In this document: positions 33,290 through 44,286 of the stretch, one piece after another
Layout: each line of letters opens with the position of its first letter
Numbering within the stretch: the first letter of the stretch is position 1
Source: Microdochium bolleyi
Lineage: Eukaryota > Ascomycota > Sordariomycetes > Xylariales > Microdochiaceae
NCBI GenBank assembly: GCA_001566295.1
Contig: KQ964245.1
Location: forward strand, 1,803,524-1,867,523
Direction of reading: 5' to 3'
Length of the DNA stretch: 64,000 nucleotides
Translations under genes and position numbers: made by a program
The notes under the pieces: generated by a model
Seen by the model: only the letters and a program-made list of their open reading frames with translations
What the model was told of the DNA's origin: nothing
The model's database searches: none

Positions 33290-34503
33290 ATGAACCCCGA
33301 GTAGTATGTCCCTTCCCCTCGCCGACCAGCCCGCGCAACCCTCCATATCGCCATGTCAGACCCTTTATGCTAACCTCATATCATCGTACAGAGTCCCTGA
33401 GCTTTTCCTTGCCACATCTACCCTACCAGCAAGTTGTCTCGAACCTTCGCACCTCATCACCACCACGCCGCACATGCCGACACTGCTCCATGGCTCCCTC
33501 CTTGTTACACGTCGTGCTTTCCCTCGAGCGATCATACCTTGGAACGTCCGCAAATCATGCAAATGGCGCACGTGCCGTTATTCGCAGCAGGCTACCACCA
33601 GTTGCCCAGCGTGCCCCTTTTCATCTACCCTATTACCATTGTCGAACTTGCATACACACGGACGTCGGGATAGACCGTGCTAAACTACCGCCGTAGATAC
33701 GACTACCTCTTCAAGCTCCTGCTCATCGGTGACTCCGGTGTCGGAAAGTCTTGCTTGCTGCTGCGGTTCGCCGACGACACCTACACCGAGTCCTACATCT
33801 CCACCATTGGGGTCGACTTCGTACGTATACCAACCGTCACATCAAGGACTCATGATACTCGATGGGCACTTGCTAACCGCTTTCACAACTCAGAAAATCC
33901 GGACTATTGACCTGGATGGCAAGACTGTGAAGCTTCAGATCGTGAGTTGAGACCATCCACCCGCGTCTGACTGCTGAAGATAACCCGCTCACGCACCATC
34001 ATCGATAGTGGGATACTGCTGGCCAGGAGCGTTTCCGGACGATAACATCTTCGTACTACCGTGGCGCCCACGGCATCTGCGTCGTTTACGATGTCACCGA
34101 CATGGACAGCTTCAACAACGTCAAGCAGTGGCTCCAAGAGATCGACCGTTACGCCACCGAGGGCGTCAATAAGCTGCTGGTCGGCAACAAGAGCGATATG
34201 TCGGACAAGAAGGTCGTCGAGTACACAGTAGCGAAGGTAAGACCCATCCTGCTGCTTCCCATATGGCGCATACACGCACCCGAGTAATGTCTAACTCTCT
34301 TTTAGGAGTTCGCCGACAGTCTCGGCATTCCTTTCCTGGAGACATCCGCCAAGAACGCCAGCAACGTCGAGCAGGCCTTCCTTACCATGGCCCGCCAGAT
34401 CAAGGAGCGCATGGGTAGCCAGGCCACAACCAACACCAAGCCCGGTGTCCAGGTCGGTCCTGGCCACGCCGTCGGCAACAACAACAGCGGCGGCTGCTGC
34501 TAA
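33290..34503 (+). CDS. ypt1: Rab GTPase Ypt1/Rab1
   Basis: Small GTPase that controls ER-to-Golgi transport and early autophagy. Exons 33290-33300, 33697-33820, 33894-33941, 34009-34236 and 34306-34503 give 202 residues, the normal length. The first exon is only 11 nt; it uses a weak GTAGTA donor so that GA joins A to read [15 protein letters not shown]. Motifs are P-loop GDSGVGKS (15-22), effector region YISTIGVDF, switch [11 protein letters not shown], guanine-specificity NKSD and ETSAKN. The C-terminal GGCC is the double-geranylgeranylation site. The sequence is nearly identical to other fungal Ypt1 proteins, so the identification is firm; only the exact donor of exon 1 is inferred from protein conservation. 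Confidence 0.96.
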
Positions 34504-35438
34504 ACAACTTTCTCACGATACCCCTCACGACGACAGAACTTCTCACGTGCCATGCTTGACGTTACAGGGATCAGTTGATCAGAAGGGATGGCGAACGGGC
34601 GAGCAGGCTGCCAGGGCAGCTGTTCGCTGTGAATCAACTGGGCTCGCTGCCTAGAGAACTTCTATGTTATGCTCTTTATCGTTGTTCACCACGTTCCGTT
34701 TTTGATATGATTATTCTTTCCACTGGTCGAAATTGTCTGCTCAGCAAGGCGTATCGATCAGGGTTCAGGCTGGGGCCCGCACGCGAACAACGAGAAGTGT
34801 CATCGTCGGCAATGCAATATAATGGATGTGGTTGGAGGAGGAAGCGGCAATCCTAGATGTTAGCTAGCAGATAGCAGTGCGCCTACTCACTGACCGTTTG
34901 TTTATATCACTTCTCAACCTGCTGCTTTTTTGCCTACTATGTTTGTCTTGCTGGTTTCGTGCTCTCTGGGCGCGTAACAACGTATTTGCAAGGGTTTCCG
35001 CAGTGTACATAATGAGGACACCATTTTCACATGTCGTACACTACGCATCGCGGCAAAGGTCTCTTGTGAGTGTCAACGCGGCTTGTACATCTACTTTTTT
35101 CATTATACTACGATGTATTTTGTGCACGAGGTAATACAAATTGAAAGGGGAGAGGAATTGGTAATTATCCGCCTCTCAATAAACAAATGATGTGTTTTGC
35201 TTAGTTTTGCCCATATAGGTTGGATCGGACAAAGAAAATGTCCCTCAGCATGTTTTGAAGGAAACGAGATTGTGTCAGATGTGTAACATAGTAATGGCCA
35301 AAATCACCAAGCGAACAGGAAGACGAACCGGCGCCCTTCGAAGAAGATGCGAGGCAGGAAGCAAAACCAGGACATTATCCAACAGAAGGCAATAATCGCA
35401 AGACCAATAAAAATGGGGAGGGCGCGCTGTGCCTTCTC
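34504..35438. other. Convergent intergenic region downstream of YPT1
   Basis: The 3' regions of YPT1 and the convergent large gene. An AATAAA at 35178-35183 is a possible polyadenylation element on the + strand, though far (675 bp) from the YPT1 stop. The stretch is AT-richer than its surroundings. No gene is seen. Confidence 0.45.
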
Positions 35439-38400
35439 TTACTGCTCGACGGACAGACCCAGCCACTTGAGCGCTTTGCGGCTGTTGCCCTTGCGCACAA
35501 CGGGTGTCCTGCCGAAGAGTGGTATGTACTTCCTCTCCTCTGCGGCGAAGCGATCGTCGTCATCGTCAGACAGATCGAAGAAGGAACCATTCATGGTTGT
35601 GGGCGGCGACGGGACGGGCGGCTCGTTCTCGGCCGACCGGCCAAGCATTATGCTGCGGATCTTCTTCCTTTGACTTGCCATGGTCTGCATCGTCTTGCTG
35701 CTTTTGATCGTCTCCGTAATGGATGCTCTGGATGATCGGAGTGGAGATGTTGCAGATTGGTCGTCAAGGGCAGATGGCATGCTGTCCGACTGGGAAAGTG
35801 CGGTGAGCTTGCTAACAGGCGCGCCTGCACTCCTTCGTGGCGACTTACTTTCGGCCTCGTCGTCTGCGACAGCGAAACCCATCATGGCAGTAGCCGCGGT
35901 CAGTGGCGCGTATTCCACCGTTGACTCGATGAGTGGTGTTGGGGCTCTTGGGTGCAGGTCGCTCGAAATTCGTCTGACTTGTCGATTTTCAGATATGTGT
36001 CTTGCCGAGAGGGTTCTCGGGGTGCCATCTGGAATATAGAACGGTGATATATCAACCAGCAACTTCCAGATCGTGGAAATCAGGGTCGCTATCTCGGACT
36101 CGGTTGCAGATGAGGTGAGCAGAAAATTGGCCTTTGAGAATGAGGGTGCTTCACACTTCCTCGATCCGGGCGCTAGCAAGGTGGCAGTTGTAGCAACCGA
36201 GTTCGTGCTTGTTACAGACATGCAGGAGATGGACTGGGTGGTGGAATGACTCGATCTCAACGGCGAGTGCGGCTTGAAACCGGGGAATGGTTTCGGCTCG
36301 CCTGCTTCAGCATCGATGATGCCAGCAACCTTGATGAGATCTATACCGATAAGCCTCTGGAGGGCCAGGACTGTGGTGAGATGCTCCGGGGGGTATTCCA
36401 ATAGCAGGAATCTTGTATCCGTGTGCGCTGCCAGGTACAATTCGAGGAATGGAATGATAAGTGTCGCTAGCAGTACTGAGTTTGTGAAGGGGTTATCATT
36501 GGTCTGGTTGGTCAATGGCTGTGCAGTGAAAGTTTGCATTGCATTGGCAATCAGATACCTGGATTTTGAGTTAGCATGATAATGTGGACGTGTCTGGTGA
36601 AACACGTAATTCATACCGCAAGTCGAGCCGACCACTACGGGTGATGCCGTTGGGCTTGGAACCCAGCTTCTCAATGGAGCCGCTGACTGCACCCAGGAAG
36701 CTCCTATCGACTCCCTTTTGCGCGCCAATTGCTAGGATAAGGTCGATACTTGTGTTCCGAGCTTGAGAACCGTCAATATCGCCATCCCGAAAGACCGGCT
36801 TCCACAACGAGCCCATCTCGGGCAGCGAGGAAAACTTGAAATGGTCAACGCCGCCATCTTGAGGAGGGAAGTAGATATTCAAGATGGACCGCAGTGAGTT
36901 CTGGATACCGACAGCGTTGCTACAGTCGGTTGTTTGGAACGCATGGAAGTTCTTCTCCATCACAGGTGGTTGTGCTTGCGGCGTGCTTTTCGACTCCGAA
37001 GCTAGAGAGGTCGACATGTGCATCGGGGGGTCGTGCTTATCGATCTCTGTCCGGCCACGGCCCCATACGTGGTCTGGTTGTCGCAGATAGTCTCCATGGG
37101 AGGCATACGGGTCGTAATCGTCACTGTCAGCAGGAAATACCGATGTTGGCACGGTGCTAGTAGACATGCCGCAATAACCTGCGTCAGAGTTTGGCGGCAT
37201 GGACTCGTGGGAAGATGTGGATGAACGCGAAGATGAGCGATCCTCGCCGTTTTCCCGAAGCAGTGGCGGGAGAGACACAGGATATGTGCCCTCCTGAAGA
37301 CCACTTATTATCGTACTCAGCACAAGATCTGGCACTTCGCTTTTGAAGTGAATGACCAGGTCTTCGAGCATGGGGATGACAATTTCGAAGGGCGCATCCG
37401 TGGGCAGCTCGAGGCCTCTGGCTGCCTCGAGATCGAGAAAATGAGGCTCAATGGCATCAACCCCTCTGTCGACATAGTTTCGGTCCGTCTCTGTACTTTG
37501 GTTGGTGTACTTGGAGGTGATTACAGTGCCAATATCGTTGTAGGACGCAGGTCGTTTCTTTCCTTTGCAGTGCGCAACTGGCAGTTGGGAAGTACGTTCC
37601 ATCACGTTCCTTGGAGCTTTGCTCGCACGGGCCCCAGTGACATCGCTGTAGTATCTCGAGCGGAGAAGCGGCTTTCCCTTTTCCTGGGAATCTGCCCTGA
37701 ACGTGGCGTGAGGCTGCGGGTTGTGAGGTCGATGATCGACCTCAACAGCCCTGGATCCTCGGCACAGCGCGATATCTGAGCCGCGAACAGCAGCCGCATA
37801 GATCCTGTCGACAGATCTCACCCTTTTGGGTGTCGCTCTTGCAACGCTCTCCGATCGCCTCAAATCAACAAGCTGGGCGTTCAGTATGGTCGCAGAAGTA
37901 TCTTCATGAGCTTCGGCCGCCGAAGCATACGGCTCTCCAACACAGCTCGGGAATTGCAACTCTTGGTCGGCAGTGCCCAGGCACCTTTCAAGAGACTGCA
38001 ATGCCCTTAGAGCTGTAGAGCGGGCACCGCTGCAATCTGACCTTTCGCAAAGATCAATCAGCTCTAGGTCGCGGGCAATGATTCTCTGTGTCTCCTCCGG
38101 TATAAGCGAGCGAGAGCTTTCGCGCGCACCAAAGACGTAAAAAGGAGCAGCGCTCGCGATGTCGTCGGGAAATTGATGTCCTGGCAGGCTCATACTCCGA
38201 GGTCTAGACGCCACTGTCAGGTCTAGCTCGTTGCTTGGTTGCAAAGACTCCGTTTCGCGATCGAGGGCGTCGGCCGCCTGCATCGCCCTCGAGATAGGAT
38301 CGTCCATAGGCTCCTCAAGATCTTCTCCGCTGCAGCCGTGATCGGTTTCATTACCCCTGAAGCTATACGATGTGACGGAGTGCTCGTCGCCGGATCGAGG

Positions 38401-38790
38401 ATGGTTCAAACCGGCAACACCATTTCGCACGAGTTCATGATATATGAACTCTGCCTCTTCGACGGTGGTGTTGATGTAATGAGCGCGGATTGCAACGATA
38501 CACTTGGCTGTGGCAGCAGCCGTGCCACCGTTGAGAAAGACGAGCTTCTTATGCTCGCGGGTGGAATCGCCGAGAAAGGCGCCTACGATGCCAGCGCGTT
38601 TCGCCGCCGCTGAGTGTATCCGCAGGATGTTGGCCTGGAGGTCTTCGGCTGGTGCTGTGGTGTCTTCGTCGAGGAAGTATTCTATCGAAGGAACAATGAG
38701 GATCTTTGGTGAGTTGGGAAGCAGCCGTAGTTGTGTAGAGATGAGATCGTGGTTGCCCTCAAAGGCGACCACACTGCCGTGGTGGGACAT
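35439..38790 (-). CDS. Large fungal-specific protein of unknown function
   Basis: Two exons, 38790-36617 and 36558-35439, joined by a 58-nt GTATGA...CCAG intron within RLDLRYLIANAMQ (1097 residues). The N-terminal block (VVAFEGNHDLISTQLRLLPN, then SPKILIVPSIEYFL and GAFLGDSTREHKKLVFLNGG) looks globular and conserved. The middle is long, polar and disordered. A second globular block, SEVPDLVLSTIISGLQEG to TNDNPFTNSVLLATLIIPFL, spans the splice site. The C-terminus is low-complexity, with an acidic DDDDD patch and a basic end. I recall similar proteins carrying the uninformative label gastric mucin-like in Aspergillus annotation; function is unknown. No signal peptide, kinase, helicase or DNA-binding motif is visible. 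Confidence 0.8.
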
Positions 38791-41700
38791 GGCGGCAGCT
38801 GCTGACGGGGCCGTATGTGAGCTTGCACAATGACGACTCCGTGAGATGCGGTGCTGAGGATCTGGTCAGCGCGAGAGGCTCTACAAAGCGGGCAACGCCG
38901 GTTGTGGAGGGCACGCGCCGCGTCCTCACCCTCTTGTACATACGCTTGGTATCGGGAGACGGGGAAGCGGCACCCGCAGGCGAGAGTATATACAGACAAC
39001 GGCGAAACTGACCTCGGGAGCGGGATTGAAACAACGCGGAAGCGCGGGCCCGAGGGACAAGAGCAGACGATGGCGCGGCGGAAGGGACAAGTCAAGGAAA
39101 GAAGCCGCGAGCCAGAAGCAGGAACCGACACGAGTCTCGGGAGGGACAGTCGGGTTGGACAAGGACGTCGCACAGCAGCGGGTACCCGGCGTATAAGCAG
39201 CTCCTGCCTGCTTCGTTTTGTGGTGCAGCTTGCACGCGCACAGCGCGCCTCAGAGCCCGACGCACTCCCGCCCCGATGCATCGTCATGCTGCGTACGGAG
39301 CAATCATACTTTCTTTTGCGATCCGGTCGGCTGTGGTGGCCAGGATTCCCACTCCCACGACGCGGGATGCCGTTTGCCCCAGGCTAGATCGTCGGGTCCG
39401 CCACCGGCTGGCTCAGCCCGGCCGACGACGGCGCCGCGCCACCAGACTAGACTCTGCCCACGGCTCAGCGCCCATCTCGAGACGCAGCCGCATCGTCACA
39501 AAGCCTATTTCCCGCGCCTGCTAGCGTCCTGCACTTGCCGACCTTATTCTCCTGCTCTCCCTGATCCAGCCGATCCAGCTCTTGCCCTGCCGGCTCCCTC
39601 GGGCGGACAGACGTCGACCACCCGCGGCAGGCAGCGTCTCTGTGGAGTTCAGTTCGACAGGCGCGATAGTGGTGTCGAACAACGACAAGAGACTTGGAAA
39701 GAAACATCCCGGACAGCCCATCTGCTGGTGACTCGGCCCTGTCGGGCAGGAAAGACAAGGTCTTACAACTCGACCTTGGCGCACTAGGCCGTATGTGCAC
39801 GCTGACGAGGAAGTGGGCTCGGTGTCCCATAATAACGAAGCACATTGCCATGGCGCGTGCATCTTTCCGTGTGTGCCACAGGAACCCTTGGTCGTCCTCC
39901 CTGCTCTGTCCTCCGTACCGAGTAAATAGAGTCGAACACATTGTAATGCCGACTGTGGAAGAGCTCATCTGTGGATCCTGCCAACTCGTCCAAGTCCCTG
40001 GCAATCCGGATGTCTGGGTCAACGGCACACCCCTGCGAGCTGGTCATTCAAGCAGCGATCTCCATTTGCTGGCCAGCCGTGGTGTTCGTCTCTCATTTCT
40101 ACAGTCGTTGACTGAGCCATAACAAGTCACGTTGATGCGGACCAGCAGCCGGCATGTTGCAATACACGCGCGGAACCACCAATTTCCATCGCCTTGCGCG
40201 ATGCTATTCCGTCCCGTGGAAAATATGCGACACACGGAGTATATACAGAGTCTGCCAGCCAGTCACTTGATTGAAAAGCAACGACGGCTCACCATGCAAT
40301 CTGCAAATCTCCACTCAAGAAGCAACAACGACATGCTGCCGGGGCCTAAGGATGACCAGGGACAATCCTGGCCCGTGCCGCGCCGTCTAGGATCCATGGA
40401 TGCTGGAAACAGCCCAGCCGGGCTCACCCCTGCTGCAGATCTCGCTGTCTCACTCCTGGCTTGACAGCTCCTCAGCCAATAGCCGACCGGGCTAGGGGCT
40501 AAATCGGGATGTGGCTCCCTCTTGAGCTGTGCCATCCTGACGGCTTTCAACTTCCAAGCCGCCATTTCATTCGGGGCCACAGAGTGGCTGCCCAGGGTCA
40601 CAATGCAAGGCGCCTAGGGATGCCGCCTGACAGCCTCAACCCGCGCGGGGTGAGATGACTGGGCACGAGAGGCGGCATTGGTATCCCCGGCTTCTCATGC
40701 AGACGCGTCCATCGAGCTGCACCTCAATGCGCGATGTCATGCTGGCGGATGCGCACAGTCTCCCTGTCTCAAAGGAGATGGTAATGGTCCTACACTACGT
40801 TGTAGCAGAACAAAACAGTGCTCTCAACTTGAATGAGCGGTGCGCCTCGCAAGTGGATGTTAGCGCCATCCTCTTCATGCAAAGACAAGACATTTGTACG
40901 CCGGCCTATCCTGCATCTCAGACATTCCATATGCACGGAAAGATGCAGGCAAGCTGGCAAAGTCCGCATGTACACTTCTATCTTTCAACACCTACGATTC
41001 CAGGAGGCTTTGGTTTTATGAACCAGGCTTCCAAGTCGGACATTCCCCCAAAGGGCAGCATGTGCTGATCATGTTCATTTGCGCAGCATCATGACAAGCA
41101 CTGACGCCAACGCATCAACGGCCGGGTATCGAGTATTGCAATACCATGTCTTGAACAAGCACGAGGCAGCCTCGTGGCAGTTGAGACAAATATTGGCCCA
41201 CGGCTCGGAGTCTTCCGCAAGATGAGCACTTGTTCCTTGTTCGAACTTCTATTTGTTCGAGAAGCCGGTCAACTGCTTTGCACTACTTGCGACACGTTGA
41301 AGACTGGAGGGCGAGAATTCTTCCCCGGCAACCAGTGACTATTTTATGTCCATGCCTCTATTACCTGCTTTAGGATCTCGATTGCCCACATGTGACTAAC
41401 CATCCCCCGGTGCGACCGCAAGAGGCGATGCTTCTTGCATCTCCAACACGCGGCTCAGCTGCACCAATGCTGCACCTTGGTCTGGACACGCGCGTTGAAT
41501 TGGCCCAGAAATGGTTTCGGCCAGCCTTTGAAGGCCGCCCCCATAGCCTTCCATCCTAACAACGACTGTCCTGAACCTAAACATTGACTACTTGTGGACC
41601 TCCGGTCTGCAAGATCAGCCATGTGTGTCGCCCATGCAGTGCTCAACCTGGGATGCGGCAAATAGAACTAGAAAGGGCAATCAATGCAGGGCACTGTACC

Positions 41701-42620
41701 GTAAGTACCTCCCCACATCGTCCCGCTTCCTGCAGACTATAACTCCGAAAGGCTCGCCGCAGCGACAGGGCCAGCATGTCTGTTTCCAGGCACTTGCTAG
41801 TGGCCATGTGACCATGCATTCGCAGCACAATTACATTGCCCTGGCGAGCTACTCACCGCAGCAGGCTCGCCGGTGTGATCTTGCACGGATAGGGCCGGAC
41901 AGGCAGATACCTCACCGGACCAGTTCCGAGAGTTGTCCTCGTGGCCGAGATTGCGGAGGGTATTTCCAAACGACCTGATGCCGAGCCTGTGAGATCGCGA
42001 CGGCCGTGAGGAAGAGGCTGCGGCTCGGTCAGTCCGTCAGCAAGAAGTCTAGACCCTCCTCTCCAAGCAAGAGGCGGCGGCGATGGCTGCGGTTACAATG
42101 GCTGGGCATTGCAGTGACCCGCTTTCGCAAAACGCAAATTGTTCGGCCGCATCCCCAACGCCAAGGCCTCGTCAGTATTTGGTGGTCAGTATGCTGCTGC
42201 TAGCACATTCAGGCCTCTACTCCTCCATAGCCTCCGTGTAAGTCGATATTTTATTATGTGGATTACCAGTAGTTCTCGAGTTTTACTAGCACGGGGCCGC
42301 AGGTCTTCGCAAATAGCTGGTACAGCCCTGATTCCGTATCGCAGATGTGAAAATCACCAAAGTTCGCACATGACTACTGACAATTCTCCTTGATTTGCGT
42401 TTTTCTCCACAAGGCAAGGCAAGGCAAGGCATAGCAGTACTCAAACGCTATCGTACCTTGGGTTTCACCGTTCTTGGTCGAATAATTCCGGGGAGCCGTA
42501 CTTATTATGTGATCTCCCATGTCTTCCGAGGCACGGCACCTTCTATGCCATAGTCTGTAGACGGCTACTGGCCGTGACCAAACCACTACCATCAGTACCA
42601 CCGCCGCTTCAAGAGGGGGC
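38791..42620. other. Long gene-free interval
   Basis: About 3.8 kb without a recognisable gene. The first part is the upstream region of the large minus-strand gene; the rest separates two genes on the same strand. Frames of up to about 190 codons exist (for example 39218-39787) but are Pro/Ser/Cys-rich translations without family resemblance or coherent splicing. I see no tRNA or rRNA. Confidence 0.5.
42411..42430. repeat. (AAGGC)4 pentanucleotide repeat
   Basis: Four tandem AAGGC units about 190 bp downstream of the stop of the small nuclear-type gene. A minor simple-sequence repeat. Confidence 0.9.
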
Positions 42621-43611
42621 TTAAGCCTCCTCGGCACCGGTCAGCTCCTCCAGCTTCAGTGAGAACTTCGCCGTTTTCCCACCCTCAGCATCTTCCAGTT
42701 TGCAGGCTTCAAGGTTGCCGTGGCCGTCGGCGTCCTCACCGCCGTTCTCCTCCTTCTTGACGGCGGCCATGTACTCCTTGATCGTAGCCACCCGACCCTT
42801 CTTCCGGGGCGGAACAGGGACAGGCGAGAGGTCGGACCTGACGGGCCGGCGACGCTTGGGCTTGGTCGGGGTGCCCTGCGCCTCGGCGATATCGCACAGC
42901 TCGTCCGAGTTGTCGGCTTCGTCGTCGTCGGGCGAGAAGACCTCCTTCTTGACCACGAGGGCCGCGGCGGACGGGGTGGCGGTCTTCCGGGAGCGGGCGG
43001 CGCTGCCGCTACCCTTCCTGGGGCCGGAGGAGGACTTTGGCGTCGAGGCGACGGTGCCGTCCGCGGCGGAGAAGAGCTTCTTCCTCAGGTTGCGCCAGGA
43101 CACGCGCGCGCTCTCGACGGAGCCGTAGCCCGCGAGGGTGGTGAACTTGTCGTAGTCGATCTGTGCGGTGGTCGTCGAGATCGTGTTAGCCGGGTGGCTT
43201 CTCTATATATGTGCAGAGTAGCGAGGAGGATCGGAGAGTAGCAGTCAAGTTGTGGCCTGAGTGAACAGCATAAACCTTGCTTCCTTGCCTTGTTCGCCCT
43301 TTTCTTTGAACAGGTCGTATGAGGAAATGATGAAGTGGGGGAGAGGGAGAAGTGACATGAAATGAGGTGAGTTGCCCATGAAGGTCCTGAAAGTACGACG
43401 AGTGCAGTGTTGAACAGTAGGTATGAAATGCCTATGCCAACCAAGGAACGAAAATATAGAAAGCATTAGGTGAATAACACATGATGAACGGACATTGCAA
43501 CAAGTGAGGAGCGAGGAGTGAGAAAACGCGTACCTTCGGCTCGCCCTCAATCGACTGCCAAGCAGCGGCAATTACCTGCAGCTCTCGCTGGGACATGGTT
43601 ACGCCGGCCAT
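42621..43611 (-). CDS. Small basic, probably nuclear fungal protein
   Basis: Two exons, 43611-43534 and 43160-42621, encode 205 residues (intron GTACGC...ACAG, 373 nt, unusually long here). The N-terminal 55 residues form a compact helical motif: LQVIAAAWQSIEGEPK, then IDYDKFTTLAGYGSVESA and WRNLRKKL. This pattern (AW...G.PKIDY..LA..AGY...SA...W...KKL) recurs in many short Pezizomycotina proteins and resembles a Myb/SANT-size helical module. The rest is disordered, with basic clusters (KPKRRRPVR and RKKGR) that could act as nuclear signals, and acidic patches. The splice junction falls inside the conserved motif, which supports the two-exon model. Chromatin or DNA association is an inference from composition. 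Confidence 0.8.
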
Positions 43612-44286
43612 GATGACGCTTAATGGGCTATCGTAGGTTCGTGTTTGGTTGTGTTGTGGAAAGGGAAGTCGGATTCCCGATGAGATGATCAAGGCCAACT
43701 GGTGCCAGGGTATGTAGCGCAAGCTCGATAATGGTGCTTGACTGGCAGAAAAAAGTGCGACTGCTGATGTTGCGCGGATATTGCTTGAGTTCCATGGAGA
43801 GGAAGGTCTGTAAGTGTTGTGAGTGAGAAGGTGCCTTGTGGTAAAGATCGAGGGTCATGGGAAGTAGTCTCTCAGCAAGGCTAGGAGGAGAGCTGACCGG
43901 AGATGTTCGCAAGGTATCTTCGCGCACACCAGGTATCTGCGCGCGTGCTCTAAGCAGAGACTTGCTTTGATGCCTCCATAAAGGTGGTTGCTAGGAAACA
44001 ATGTCGAGGGAGACCTGACCCCTCGGGTAGTAGAAAGTCCGGTGACCAAAGCTGAATGGCCCGAGCGAAGAAAGGTTGGCACACAACTGGCTGGGTAGAC
44101 CTTGCCAGTTATGTCATTGGGCGTCTTGTCACGCAATCCTCGAAGTATAGAAGTCGAAATCATGTATTCATTATCCTTCATTATATCCTGGTCTTTGGCT
44201 TGGTCGTGGTTCGCGAATGGGGAGCAGACAGCATGAACGGCCACGTGGTTCCGTTTTCGCGACCCGATGACTATATCATGGCCACC
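43612..44286. other. Intergenic, same-strand pair
   Basis: The upstream region of the small nuclear-type gene and the 3' end of the SepB/Ctf4 gene. No coding signal is evident. Confidence 0.5.
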
